Shown in pieces: positions 17,444-27,150 of a DNA stretch of 64,000 nt. Position 1 is the first letter of the stretch, and the number at the start of each line of letters is the position of its first letter. The notes below the pieces were generated by a model. That model made no database searches. It saw nothing but the letters and a program-made list of their open reading frames with translations, and was not told where the DNA came from. The stretch comes from Ferruginibacter sp. (GTDB lineage: Bacteria > Bacteroidota > Bacteroidia > Chitinophagales > Chitinophagaceae). Both the position numbers and the translations under genes were made by a program. The DNA is taken from the NCBI GenBank assembly GCA_028288705.1, contig JAQBNH010000005.1:1-64000 (forward strand), given 5' to 3'.

Positions 17444-17451
17444 TATATTTG
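17444..17451 (+). promoter_or_regulatory. -7 box TATATTTG before the DUF72 gene
   Basis: Exact match to TAnnTTTG. Its G lies three bases before the ATG at 17455, so either the message is leaderless or translation starts at the ATG at 17485. Confidence 0.5.
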
Positions 17452-17454
17452 CAG

Positions 17455-18219
17455 ATGTCTTCTCCCATTCGCTCTCAAACGCAAATGACTTTCTTTTCAG
17501 GAACCAGCGGCCTCGTATTACCCGGTAAAAAAACATCCTTTCCAACGGAGTTCCGGGGAAAAAGCCGGCTGGCCTATTATGCTACACTTTTCAACAGCCT
17601 CGAAGTAAACAGTTCTTTTTACAAACTTCCAATGGCGGCTACCGTACGAAAATGGGCAGAGGAAACGCCCGGCCATTTTAAATTTACTTTTAAAATTTCT
17701 AAAACCATTACTCAGGCAAAGGGACTGGATTTCGATCCGGAACTTGTGCAGCAATTTATGGAAAGGATCCAGCAAGTCGGAGAAAAGAAAGGCTGCCTGC
17801 TCATCCAGTTTCCACCGTCCTTATCCATTGAGCATTTACAGAGGCTAGAAAAATTGATCAAGGAGATCCGCAAATACGATCCTAACGCGCAATGGAAAAT
17901 CGCTGTTGAATTTCGAAACAGCAGCTGGTATACGCCGGATTGTTATGCATTACTGGAAAAAAATCATGCCTGCCTGGTAAGTCATGATATTCCGAAATCT
18001 AAAATCGCACCGGGCATTATCACTGCAGACTTCAGCTATATCCGTTTTCATGGGGAAGAAGGCCGCTATCGCGGTTCGTATTCCTTGCAGGAGCTGGAGC
18101 AATATGCCCTGGACATCAGAAAGTTGCTGGCCCAACATCAGACCGTCTATTTTTATTTCAATAACACGATGGGCGCTGCTTTACAGAATTTGGAAACACT
18201 GAATAACTTTCTGAAATAG
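17455..18219 (+). CDS. DUF72 family protein
   Basis: 254 aa, cytoplasmic TIM-barrel-like protein. DUF72 marks are present: FFSGTSG at the domain start, LEVNSSFYKLP, W-A-E-E-T-P-G-H-F-K-F-T-F-K, CLLIQFPPSL, VEFRNSSW, SYIRFHG and YFYFNNT. Family function is unsettled, with hints of nuclease or nucleic-acid roles. The start could be 17455 or 17485 (MTFFSGTSG, where the domain begins). It converges on recB with 19 bp between stops. Confidence 0.9.
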   Translation: MSSPIRSQTQMTFFSGTSGLVLPGKKTSFPTEFRGKSRLAYYATLFNSLEVNSSFYKLPMAATVRKWAEETPGHFKFTFKISKTITQAKGLDFDPELVQQFMERIQQVGEKKGCLLIQFPPSLSIEHLQRLEKLIKEIRKYDPNAQWKIAVEFRNSSWYTPDCYALLEKNHACLVSHDIPKSKIAPGIITADFSYIRFHGEEGRYRGSYSLQELEQYALDIRKLLAQHQTVYFYFNNTMGAALQNLETLNNFLK

Positions 18220-18238
18220 CCGGAAATTTTACAACTAA

Positions 18239-21200
18239 TTAATTTTTTACGGAAAACATTTCTTCCAATAATTCGATTTGCGCTAACCGGGGTTTGGCAG
18301 TAAAAATGCCATTTGGTAAATCCCTCCTGATTCCCCGCACAAATAAATAAATCACGCCCCCAAAATCACGTTCGTAATCGAATCCCGGTAACCGGCTTTC
18401 TAAATATTTTTTCGTGGCCAGGGTATAGATCAGGTATTGCAAATGGTAGTTGTGTTCGTTCATCGCCAGTCCAACGGAAGCCTGATCGTAATCTTCCAGC
18501 CGGTCGCCGAGGTAAGTCGATTTCCAGTCTAGCACAAAATATTTCCCTTTGCATTCGAAGAACATATCGATCTTTCCGTTCATCATGCCTTCCAGGTTAA
18601 ATCTTTCTTTCACATTGATCGTTTGCAATTCCTGCGATAATTCTTCAAGCATCGCGGGCTGAAACAATGCGACCGGGAAATCAAATTCAAACTCGTGAAT
18701 GCGTTTTTCGAAACCTACTTCATTCAACCGGAAAGAAACATTGCCGATGGTTATCTCTGTATCCATCACGTGGGCAACAAGCTCTGGCAGCCAGGTTTCA
18801 TACAGGTTTCGGCTGCCCGCTGCAAAACGCTGAATGGCCTGGCTGATCGTATCTGCCCACCGCTCCGGTCTGCTAAAATTTAATGTCTCGAAAATATAGT
18901 GCAGGAGGTTCCCGGATTTACTGCCTTTTTCCAGCTGCCGGAAAATGAACTCATCATATTCATTGCCTCGAATACCCGATGAAAGTTTTGCAGGCTTTTC
19001 AAGGATGGCCGCGAGCATCGTATAACTCATCCGCGACCAGTTCTTATGCAACAATTCAAACTGTGGCTCAGGCACTTTTACCGTTTTCGCCGCTTTGATT
19101 TCCGCGCGGTAGCGAAAGTCTTTTTCCAGGTCTGCCGGGCCGGTAAAGCCGATCAACGCAGGGTCTGCGCCTTTGAGCGCATCTGCAAATATGCTGAGCG
19201 TAGACGCCGCTTTGGCCTTGTTCCTGTAGATAAAACATTTGTATACCGCACGCGTGATGGCAACGTATAAAAGCCTGCGGTTTTCCTGTTCGTTTTGGCG
19301 CTGGTAAAGAGCCAGGTCCTCATTACTCATCTGGTCTTTGCGTACGGTGATATAATCTCCTGCGGCATTGCGATAATTACAAAAGAGTTCTTTCTTCCTT
19401 TCCATAAAATCCAGGTAAGGTGCAAACACGATGTTGTATTCCAGTCCTTTGCTTTTATGTATCGTCACGATCTTCACACATTCTTCATCGTTTTCTATTC
19501 GCTGTTCGTACTCATCACCGGCGGCATCATTGCGTTCGATACCGCGCTTCAGCCAATCAATCAGTTCCAGCGGCGATAATTTCTTCGTCGTTTGAATTTT
19601 ATACAGCAGTTCCACCATCTGGTAGAGGTTGGTAATGATGCGTTCGCCATTTTCTATCCCTGACTCCAGTAATACTTTTTGCACGCTGAAATCCGTGATA
19701 AATTTCATCAACGCCGTGTAGATGCCATCTGCATCCCAGGCTTCTTTATATTCCTTAAAAAACTGGATCGCCGTTTCATCGTCGAGGATCAGAATTTCCC
19801 TGATACTGAATCCCGTGAAGGAACCAAGGAGCGCGCGGTTGATGGAAGACCTTGAGGTATCCACCATCGCTTCTAAAAGGTAAAGCACGGCAATCGCTTC
19901 TTCGGATTCCAGCAATTTTGCATCGCCGATGGTGATTGCGGGAATGCCATGTTTCGCCAGTTGATATTTGATGGTATTGCCTTCCTTATTGGATCGCACG
20001 AGGATGCCAATATCGGAAGGTTTGATCCGGCGCCGGCTGTCATTTAACGGTAGCGTATAGCCGTCGTTGCGCAGCAGCTCTGCAATATTTGCCACTAACG
20101 CATTAGCGATCGCATCTTTGTTTGAACAGGTACTGATGGCTATCGGGATCACCGGATTTGAATGAAAGCGCAATTCATCTTTCCGGTTAACTGCGGGCGA
20201 ATTCACCGGTATGTATTTGATGGAGGCTTCACCCGGTGGAAAATAGAAACTATCGAAATCGGCTGTTGGTAAAAAGAACTGATTCATTGCCCCGATGAGT
20301 AACGCCGATGAACGAAAATTTTCATTCATGCCATACTTGAAATCGACGTCTTCATATGCACGGAAGTAAGTAGCAATATCCGCCTTGCGCCAGGCATAGA
20401 TGGATTGCTTAGGATCTCCGATATAAAAAAGCACGGTATTTTTTCCAAACGCTTCTTTAAAAATTTCATACTGCAGGCGGTCCGTATCCTGGAACTCATC
20501 GATAAAAACTGCTTTATATTTATGCTGCAGCGCGGCCACTAACTGTCTGTTTTCTCTTTTAACAAGTGCGTTATGCAGGTTGGCAATCAGGTCGTCAAAC
20601 GATACCTGGTTATGCAACAATTTGTGCGCCTTTACTGCAGCTGCTACCTCCTTTATCGCAGCATAATACAACTGATTTAAGGCATGTTGTAACTTATTGT
20701 TCTTCTCCTCTTCCAGTTTTTCACAGTCAGTACATTTCTCAACAATTTCTTTATATATTTTCTCGATGTAGCCTGTTTTCTTCGCTTTCTTGTCCCGAAT
20801 AGTGGCTAAGAATTCCGGGGGATCGACCACCAGGTGCAGGAATGATTTTTTTGCATAGCTGTTCGTTTGGGTATCGGCTAAAATTTTATCCCGGTTGCTG
20901 GAAATATATCCAAGAATAGATGCTTCCAGTTCTTCAGATCTTTTTTTAAGTTCTTCCAGAGCAGGGATGATGCCTTCATAAAAACCGGCACCCAATACAT
21001 AAGTCGCGCCGGGCTCATATTCATGATAGCGTTTTCCATCCAGGTGATTTTTCACCACTGATGCAATGTCATCGCGCGATAAACGGCGCCCGAGCAGCGC
21101 CAACAGGTTCACCGGAACGGAGGTGATATATCTTCTCCAGAATTTATTTACTTCATTTTCAATAATGGCCGAAGTATCCAATAATAATTCCGCGCCGAAA

Positions 21201-21625
21201 AGCTGGTTGGTTTCGAAGGCAAATTCTGTTAATGTTTGCTGGCAGAAACTGTGAATCGTGAGTACAGCTGTTTCATCCAGGAAGATCATGGCTTCTTTGA
21301 GCAGCCGTTTCACTTCGTCGCGTCCTTCTGTTGCTACAGCTTTCGCAACCAATGTCCTGATCGTTTCATCTTCGATGGCTTCTTCCTTTGCAGCTTGCGC
21401 AGCCGTTCTAATGAACAAGCGTACGCGTTCTTCCAGCTCGGCTACTGCCGCCTTTGTAAAAGTTACCATCAGGATCTCGCGGATCGTAAACTTTTTTTCA
21501 AGGATCAGGCGTAGCACAAGAATGGCGATGGAGTAGGTTTTGCCTGTACCCGCACTGGCTTCGATCAGGTTGCTTCCCGAAAGCGAAACTGAAGCTGCAT
21601 TAAATTGTTCAAACCGATCCGGCAT
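18239..21625 (-). CDS. recB: RecBCD subunit RecB (helicase-nuclease)
   Basis: 1128 aa. An SF1A 3'-to-5' helicase with a C-terminal nuclease, part of the RecBCD double-strand-break repair machine. Seen: Walker A EASAGTGKT (23-31), motif II FIDEFQDTD (about 375), motif III IGDPKQSIYAWR, motif V TIHKSKGLEYNIVF, motif VI LLYVAITRA. The nuclease domain has GNLLH (about 907), GKIDMFF (about 1015) and VLDWKS (about 1032), so the H, D, D, K catalytic set is intact. It follows recC by 10 bp. Length is close to E. coli RecB (1180). Confidence 0.95.
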   Translation of the reverse strand: MPDRFEQFNAASVSLSGSNLIEASAGTGKTYSIAILVLRLILEKKFTIREILMVTFTKAAVAELEERVRLFIRTAAQAAKEEAIEDETIRTLVAKAVATEGRDEVKRLLKEAMIFLDETAVLTIHSFCQQTLTEFAFETNQLFGAELLLDTSAIIENEVNKFWRRYITSVPVNLLALLGRRLSRDDIASVVKNHLDGKRYHEYEPGATYVLGAGFYEGIIPALEELKKRSEELEASILGYISSNRDKILADTQTNSYAKKSFLHLVVDPPEFLATIRDKKAKKTGYIEKIYKEIVEKCTDCEKLEEEKNNKLQHALNQLYYAAIKEVAAAVKAHKLLHNQVSFDDLIANLHNALVKRENRQLVAALQHKYKAVFIDEFQDTDRLQYEIFKEAFGKNTVLFYIGDPKQSIYAWRKADIATYFRAYEDVDFKYGMNENFRSSALLIGAMNQFFLPTADFDSFYFPPGEASIKYIPVNSPAVNRKDELRFHSNPVIPIAISTCSNKDAIANALVANIAELLRNDGYTLPLNDSRRRIKPSDIGILVRSNKEGNTIKYQLAKHGIPAITIGDAKLLESEEAIAVLYLLEAMVDTSRSSINRALLGSFTGFSIREILILDDETAIQFFKEYKEAWDADGIYTALMKFITDFSVQKVLLESGIENGERIITNLYQMVELLYKIQTTKKLSPLELIDWLKRGIERNDAAGDEYEQRIENDEECVKIVTIHKSKGLEYNIVFAPYLDFMERKKELFCNYRNAAGDYITVRKDQMSNEDLALYQRQNEQENRRLLYVAITRAVYKCFIYRNKAKAASTLSIFADALKGADPALIGFTGPADLEKDFRYRAEIKAAKTVKVPEPQFELLHKNWSRMSYTMLAAILEKPAKLSSGIRGNEYDEFIFRQLEKGSKSGNLLHYIFETLNFSRPERWADTISQAIQRFAAGSRNLYETWLPELVAHVMDTEITIGNVSFRLNEVGFEKRIHEFEFDFPVALFQPAMLEELSQELQTINVKERFNLEGMMNGKIDMFFECKGKYFVLDWKSTYLGDRLEDYDQASVGLAMNEHNYHLQYLIYTLATKKYLESRLPGFDYERDFGGVIYLFVRGIRRDLPNGIFTAKPRLAQIELLEEMFSVKN

Positions 21626-21635
21626 AAAAATTTCT

Positions 21636-24600
21636 TTATTTAAAGTAGCCCGGGAAAAAGCTGGCTAAGGGTGCTAATAATTTTTCAGCTGCAAATTCAT
21701 AATCCGCGAGAACATGGTCTGTTTCAAAAAAACCATGCTCATATTCTTTGTTCATATAGGTATCATTACATGGGAAACCATAGCTGGTAAATTTCTCTTT
21801 GATCGCCTTATTAAAAATAGTTTCGTCAATGCCTGAAACCTCCGCAGGTTCTATCTTTAAGTCCGGATCAAACGCAATGATCTTCCTGTGCCCTTCTACG
21901 TATAGGTCCACGATTTCCATTAATGAGGCCATCGCCGTTTCAACCGTTATCTCCGGTGCCTGGAACACCTGTTGCTTGTTGTTGGAAATAAAATGCAATT
22001 CAATCGCATACCCGGATGCCCGCAATACGAGGTAGGTCAGGTAAGCATCGAGCAGGTATTTGTTTTCCCTTTTCGACCAGGAGACGATCACCAGTTTATG
22101 GTCATATACATGCCCGATGCTGCCGCGAAGCTGGTATTCGCCAACTGCTAAATCAATGGACAAGTGTTCTTCCACGGCATCCATAACCAGGGCCCGGAAC
22201 ATTCTTTGCGTTTCCGCCACCTCGGCTGTTAAGTCAAGCATGGCCAGTTCGGCCATATTTTTCAATGGCAGTGCACCCGTCTTTACCAGTTTATCTTTAA
22301 AACGTCGCGACTCATTTTCGTCGATATGGAGCAGTTCATTTTTTAACGACCAGCCTTGTAACTGGTTTACTTCAAATAACTCCGTTTCACGCAATAATGT
22401 TTCTTCATCATGGTAATAGATGCCCAACATTTTGTTGTAATAACCTTTGAAAGGATTTTTCAAAAACCGGATCATCTCATGGATGTTGATCTCAGAAAAA
22501 TTAATCGGCTCCTCGTCCCCGGTTTTCAACAATGGTTTTTTAGTTCCGGACTTTTTATCGCGATAACTGTAGAGCTTCGGATCTCCGGCGTTGTATTGTT
22601 TACTAAAACTATGTAGCGGTTGTTTTGTGATCAGGTTTTTCCTCGCTTCTTTCGGCGCTGCTGCCGATGATGCGATAAAATCTGCCAGTTCATCCACAAG
22701 GGTAGAAGGCGGTATGCTGGAATTGTCTTTGATACTTTGCCCGATATAACTGATGTACAGGTAATCGCTGGCGGATAAGATCGTTTCCAGGAAAAGATGT
22801 TTGTCATTCTCCTTTACATTGCGGTCGCCTTTCCGCTCTTTGTCCATCAGGTTAAAGCCGAGCTTATTTTCCTTCCGGGGGAACTTGTCAAAATTTAAAC
22901 CCAGTAAACCAACCACTTTAAAGGGGATGCTGCGCATCGGGATCAGCGAACAAAAAGTAATGCCGCCTGCTGCAAAAGAGTTCTTCCTCGTGGCTGAAGA
23001 AAGCCCCGCGAGAAAGTTATGGACGAAAACATCGTAGCTGATTTCTTCGGTAAAAATGGCGCCGATCTCCTGGTAGTTTTCAAATTGTTTTAATAAAGAA
23101 GCAAGGTCTTCATCGCTGTTGTCTTCACCCGTTTCAACAAAATCCGTCAGGATATTTTCTGCATACGCTGCCCAGTCTTTTATTGTTTTTACGTTTTTCC
23201 TTTCACGCAATGAATCAATCAATCTTTGGGCAAAATAAACAAACCTGATCAGTTCCTGCGCGGCGTTGCCTTCGATGATATCCAGGGGATAAAAACTATC
23301 TTCTCCCTGGCCAAATTCTTCCGACCCGCTCATGCATATGCCGAACATGATCCGCCGCAGGCCGTAGTTCCAGCTCACGTACATTGATTCATCATCACTG
23401 TTCCCCTCTACACCAAAACGAATATTTGCTTCGTTTAGCACCGTCCGGATCAGGCCTGTATCTGTAATGCCGAATTGCTTTCTGATGAAAGAAGAATCGA
23501 GTAAGCTGATCACTTCTTCCGCGGTGAAATTATCCTCCGACAAAGAAAGTAATGCATGCAGTGCATCTGAAATACTTTCTGAAGCCGCGAAGCTTTCATC
23601 TGCGATCGTGTACCGGAACGGATAAGCTGCGTTGTTGAAGATCGCCTTGATGTACGATGCATACAGGTCAATGTCACTCACCAGCACAACAATGTCGCGC
23701 GGAGATAATTTTGCTTTTCTTTTATCTACCAGTTGCACGAGATAATCGTATAAAACTTCCACTTCACGCGCGGGGCTGTAACAGGAATTTATGGTGAGGG
23801 AACCATCGTTCAGTTCTAACTCCGTAAAACTTTCGGTTTTATCAATGGGTGCATTATGATAAACCGAATGTTGTATTCTATGTAACAGGTTATCGGTTGG
23901 AGGCTCAACTGATCCCACTTCATCATAGGCATTGATCAGTTCTTCCTGTTGAAAAAGCATTGAGAAAGTATCCTGGATGATTTTGCCCCATCCTGTAAGC
24001 AGTGGATTACCCAGGCTGACAGCATCTTTTTCCACCCAGCCTTTTTTCTTTAAAAATGCGAGTTGCTTTTCGTTTTTATCTTCAAACCAGTATTGCTCAG
24101 GTGCGGGGTTGAGCAGGAGGAAATGGATGTCAATATAAGGGGCGATTTCCTGGAAAATCTGTAAATGAAATTCTGTTATCAGGCTGATGCCGAAAAGAAA
24201 AACATAAGGCATTTTTTGATGTAACCTTTCAGCCCGTGATTGATCTTTTAATGCTTCCTGGATATTTTTCTTTAGTTGCGTTTTATCTGGAAAGCTTTCG
24301 CCCGCAAGGTTTCTGGCGCTTAGCCAAAGGTCTTTCTGCCATTCCTGCCCGGCCTGCGTAACGCGATGTTCATTCCATGCGCTGATCATTTCGGGGCGAT
24401 AGATCTGGTACTGATCAAACAAGTCGCCAAGTTTTTCTGCCAGTGCCATTCGCTTCACATCTTTATCAGGCCCGTCACTGTTATAATAACCGGCAACAGC
24501 CGGATAAGCGTTAATAAAGCTGTCTTCGCCCAATAATTTATAGAGCAGCCAGTTTACATTTTCTTCCGGCAATGCATTGCTGAAAGAATGCCCGAGCATA

Positions 24601-24821
24601 AAATGAATCTGGTTGATCAGGTCATTGGGTTTTAAAAATTTCAGGTTGGCTGCAATGCCGATCAGTTCAGCCAGTTGCAATTTCAGCCAGTTATTCATGC
24701 CCTCTGTTTGCGTAACAATATAAACGGGTTGAAATACATCCGGCTGCGCTGTTTGCAGGTGTACGGCCAACCGTGCGGCCAGATGTGTTAATGAATTGGA
24801 AACCTGTAACTGAAATGCCAT
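21636..24821 (-). CDS. recC: RecBCD subunit RecC
   Basis: 1061 aa. RecC holds the complex together, splits the duplex and reads Chi in E. coli. It resembles the family from the start (SLTHLAARLAVHL, YIVTQTEGMNNWLKLQLA, NLKFLKPNDLINQIHFMLG) and in the helicase-like core (DIVVLVSDIDLYASYIKAIF, FCSLIPMRSIPFKVVGLLGL). The C-terminal nuclease-like fold should be inactive. Middle gene of the operon: 12 bp after recD and 10 bp before recB. Chi in this lineage is unknown. Confidence 0.93.
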   Translation of the reverse strand: MAFQLQVSNSLTHLAARLAVHLQTAQPDVFQPVYIVTQTEGMNNWLKLQLAELIGIAANLKFLKPNDLINQIHFMLGHSFSNALPEENVNWLLYKLLGEDSFINAYPAVAGYYNSDGPDKDVKRMALAEKLGDLFDQYQIYRPEMISAWNEHRVTQAGQEWQKDLWLSARNLAGESFPDKTQLKKNIQEALKDQSRAERLHQKMPYVFLFGISLITEFHLQIFQEIAPYIDIHFLLLNPAPEQYWFEDKNEKQLAFLKKKGWVEKDAVSLGNPLLTGWGKIIQDTFSMLFQQEELINAYDEVGSVEPPTDNLLHRIQHSVYHNAPIDKTESFTELELNDGSLTINSCYSPAREVEVLYDYLVQLVDKRKAKLSPRDIVVLVSDIDLYASYIKAIFNNAAYPFRYTIADESFAASESISDALHALLSLSEDNFTAEEVISLLDSSFIRKQFGITDTGLIRTVLNEANIRFGVEGNSDDESMYVSWNYGLRRIMFGICMSGSEEFGQGEDSFYPLDIIEGNAAQELIRFVYFAQRLIDSLRERKNVKTIKDWAAYAENILTDFVETGEDNSDEDLASLLKQFENYQEIGAIFTEEISYDVFVHNFLAGLSSATRKNSFAAGGITFCSLIPMRSIPFKVVGLLGLNFDKFPRKENKLGFNLMDKERKGDRNVKENDKHLFLETILSASDYLYISYIGQSIKDNSSIPPSTLVDELADFIASSAAAPKEARKNLITKQPLHSFSKQYNAGDPKLYSYRDKKSGTKKPLLKTGDEEPINFSEINIHEMIRFLKNPFKGYYNKMLGIYYHDEETLLRETELFEVNQLQGWSLKNELLHIDENESRRFKDKLVKTGALPLKNMAELAMLDLTAEVAETQRMFRALVMDAVEEHLSIDLAVGEYQLRGSIGHVYDHKLVIVSWSKRENKYLLDAYLTYLVLRASGYAIELHFISNNKQQVFQAPEITVETAMASLMEIVDLYVEGHRKIIAFDPDLKIEPAEVSGIDETIFNKAIKEKFTSYGFPCNDTYMNKEYEHGFFETDHVLADYEFAAEKLLAPLASFFPGYFK

Positions 24822-24833
24822 GCCTGTTGATTC

Positions 24834-26594
24834 CTATATTTTATTAAACCGGTTAATAATTCCTGAGCCGCGTTGAACGGTTGTTGCTGCCATTTTTATC
24901 AGCAGTTCTTCTTTACCCTGAACAATCAATTTGCTTTTCGCCCGGGTAACCGCAGTGTATAGTAATTCGCGGGTTAACAATCCCATCTTTTCCGACTTAG
25001 GCAATACGACGAGCAATTGTTCAAATTCTGAACCCTGGCTTTTATGAATGGTCATCGCGAAGGTCGTTTCGCATTGAGAAATGTAGCCCGGCGATACTGC
25101 CCGTACGCCACCCTCAGTTGTTTCAAACCAGGCTTTGAGCTGACCGTTCTCATCTTCGCGGATGATGCCAGTATCGCCATTAAACAATTGCAGTTCATAA
25201 TGGTTGCTCGTCACCATGATGGGGCGATGCTGGTAAAATTCGCCCGTGAACCTTATCCATTTTTTTGCCTGCAGGAATTGTTCTATTTTTTTGTTGAGCG
25301 CGTACAACCCCTGCTCACCTGACCTCACAGCGCAGAGCACCCGCAACTCGTTGAATTTTCTGATTCCCAGCGCGATATCGGTTTCTTTAATATAAGCTTC
25401 ATAACCGGAAATGAAATCCTGGAATAACGTTTCGGAATAGCTATCATCTAACGTTACTTGTTCATCCCTGCCGGAAAAAAATTCGCTGAGTATAATAGGT
25501 TGATTTTGGATGATCGCCTTGCTGAATTTTCCAATGCCTTTATCGTCAGAAAACCGGTAGCTTTTTTGAAGCCCGATTACATGTTGAAATAAAGGATGCT
25601 GTGTGTTGTTGTTGCCTGCTGCTGGTAATTGTTGTAACGGTTCGGTAATGAATGAATTGATCAGGCTCGTTCGTTCTGCAGAAAATTGGTTGATGGGTTG
25701 CGCCTGGCAGAGATCTCCAAACAGGCTTCCCGCTTCAACAGAAGCCAGCTGATCTTTATCACCCAGCAGGATCAGTTTTGTACCCGGCCCGATGGCATCC
25801 AGCAGTTTCGCAAACAATGCCGCGTCGATCATTGAGGATTCGTCTACGATCAGCAAATCTGTTTTTAACGGGTTGCTTTTGTTGTGTTTGAAATAGGGGC
25901 TCCGCGGAATATAGCCTAGTATCCGATGAATAGTGGCGGGTTCCAGCGCATCGAACTTTTCCTTTATCGCGCCGCTTTCTTTTGCTCCGGCTATTTTCAG
26001 TGACTCTGCCATTCTCGCCGCGGCCTTGCCGGTGGGCGCTGTGAGGGAAACGGTAAGTTCCGGGTTGATCGTAAATAAAATAGCGAGGATCTTCGCCACC
26101 GTTGTTGTTTTTCCCGTTCCGGGACCGCCAGTGATGATGGTAAAGTTTTGCAGGGCGGCACTAACGGCAGCGGCAAGGGGCCAGTTCGTCACCTGATCTT
26201 TTGCCTTGTCAAAAATTGATTTGATCAACGATTGGTTTTGCAACAGCGCTTCCGTCCTGGAGGATAGATCCTCAGCTTCTTCTTCCAACAAGGCTTTGAT
26301 GCGTTCAATGATGACCGTTTCGTAATTGAAATATCGTTGCAGGTAAAGCCGGTTGTCCAACAACACAAACGGTCGTGTTGTGATTCCTTCCGCGACCAAC
26401 GGATCTTTTTTGATCGTTTGCCATGGGGAAATATGCTCGTAGCCGGCCGCCAGCATTTCCTGGCGATGATTGTCTTCGAGAAAAATACAGATATGTCCTT
26501 CGCTTAGTTTTTTTGAAAGCAGGTAAATATAAGGTTGCAGCGATCCGGTTGTAAAATAAGAAGCGAATTGCTGGTGAACGTCTGTTTCTATCAT
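24834..26594 (-). CDS. recD: RecBCD subunit RecD (5'-to-3' helicase)
   Basis: 586 aa. An SF1B helicase that drives along the 5' strand in RecBCD. Walker A TGGPGTGKTTTVAK (about 158), motif II LLIVDESSMID (about 251), motif III LLGDKDQLASVEAGS, and the C-terminal MTIHKSQGSEFEQLLVVLP and LLYTAVTRA. The N-terminal domain (1-120) is present as in E. coli RecD (608 aa), and it is shorter than RecD2 types, so it belongs to a complex. First gene of the operon recD-recC-recB. Confidence 0.95.
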   Translation of the reverse strand: MIETDVHQQFASYFTTGSLQPYIYLLSKKLSEGHICIFLEDNHRQEMLAAGYEHISPWQTIKKDPLVAEGITTRPFVLLDNRLYLQRYFNYETVIIERIKALLEEEAEDLSSRTEALLQNQSLIKSIFDKAKDQVTNWPLAAAVSAALQNFTIITGGPGTGKTTTVAKILAILFTINPELTVSLTAPTGKAAARMAESLKIAGAKESGAIKEKFDALEPATIHRILGYIPRSPYFKHNKSNPLKTDLLIVDESSMIDAALFAKLLDAIGPGTKLILLGDKDQLASVEAGSLFGDLCQAQPINQFSAERTSLINSFITEPLQQLPAAGNNNTQHPLFQHVIGLQKSYRFSDDKGIGKFSKAIIQNQPIILSEFFSGRDEQVTLDDSYSETLFQDFISGYEAYIKETDIALGIRKFNELRVLCAVRSGEQGLYALNKKIEQFLQAKKWIRFTGEFYQHRPIMVTSNHYELQLFNGDTGIIREDENGQLKAWFETTEGGVRAVSPGYISQCETTFAMTIHKSQGSEFEQLLVVLPKSEKMGLLTRELLYTAVTRAKSKLIVQGKEELLIKMAATTVQRGSGIINRFNKI

Positions 26595-26705
26595 GGCCGG
26601 TATTAAAATTCAAGAGCCTTAAAGTTAAGGATTGAAATGAAGCCGGAAACAAGTTGTTTGCCGCTCAGGGGCATTCATCAGCGGGGATTGAATTTCTATG
26701 GGCAA

Positions 26706-26749
26706 ATGAGATCAAATCAGATCAATTCAGATCAATTTCGATCAGTTTC
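26706..26749. repeat. Four GATC sites at exact 10-bp spacing
   Basis: GATC starts at 26710, 26720, 26730 and 26740; the ten-base unit is close to GATCAATTCA. All four sites face the same side of the helix, 116-146 bp upstream of the recD start. Could be a protein-binding array. Confidence 0.7.
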
Positions 26750-26821
26750 ATGGCTGAACGGAAAATTATTCACTGCTTTGACAAATAAAACGAATCTTAT
26801 ATTTTGGAAATCAGCGTAAAG

Positions 26822-26856
26822 TGGCAGTGGGAGCTATTTTGCTGGCCGCACTGCCA
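26822..26856. repeat. Inverted repeat TGGCAGTG / CACTGCCA
   Basis: Perfect 8-bp arms (26822-26829, 26849-26856) with an inner AGC-TATTTT-GCT pairing. No T-run follows, so it is not a typical terminator; it might fold in RNA or bind a dimeric protein. Confidence 0.55.
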
Positions 26857-26971
26857 GTTCAATCCGGTAGTATTGCCAGTTGCGTTATTTCGGCCTCATT
26901 ACCGGCGTGGCCTGTCATTCACTTTCTCTTGGCTACGCAGCTGTTACAGCATCCTGCGCCGCAGGAAATCC

Positions 26972-27096
26972 TGCACAAAAAAATATTGCACAAATTATTT
27001 GCGCCGGAATATTTTTCGCAAACATGTGCAAAGATTTCCCGAAGAAAAAAAATGCACAATTTTTTAATAAACATTCATTGGGGATTTAAAACGCAC
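26972..27096. repeat. Cluster of TGCACAA / TGTGCAA words
   Basis: TGCACAA at 26972-26978 and 27053-27059, TTGCACAA at 26986-26993, TGTGCAA at 27025-27031 and a variant CGCACAA near 27092. The word GCGCCGGAATATTTTT lies in it, matching CACCGGAATATTTTT of the 15.7-kb cluster. Confidence 0.5.
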
Positions 27097-27150
27097 AACC
27101 TGGCGACCTATAGCTGTTTTAATCGTTATTTGCTATTTATTCAATGCAGT

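Larger units (their letters stand above)
26595..27150. other. 556-bp divergent spacer between recD and the acetyltransferase
   Basis: Holds a weak recD promoter (reverse-strand TAACTTTA at 26620-26627), a ten-base-phased GATC array, a hairpin at 26822-26856, a CCTGCGCCGCAGG palindrome at 26954-26966, and a cluster of TGCACAA words. A long open frame runs from 26821 into the acetyltransferase but its first 110 codons have no domain and are rich in these repeats. Confidence 0.6.

Noticed and set aside
26821..27150. 110-codon N-terminal extension of the acetyltransferase frame
   Set aside because: GTG-started, no domain, runs through a hairpin and the TGCACAA cluster; the GNAT fold starts right after the ATG at 27151.
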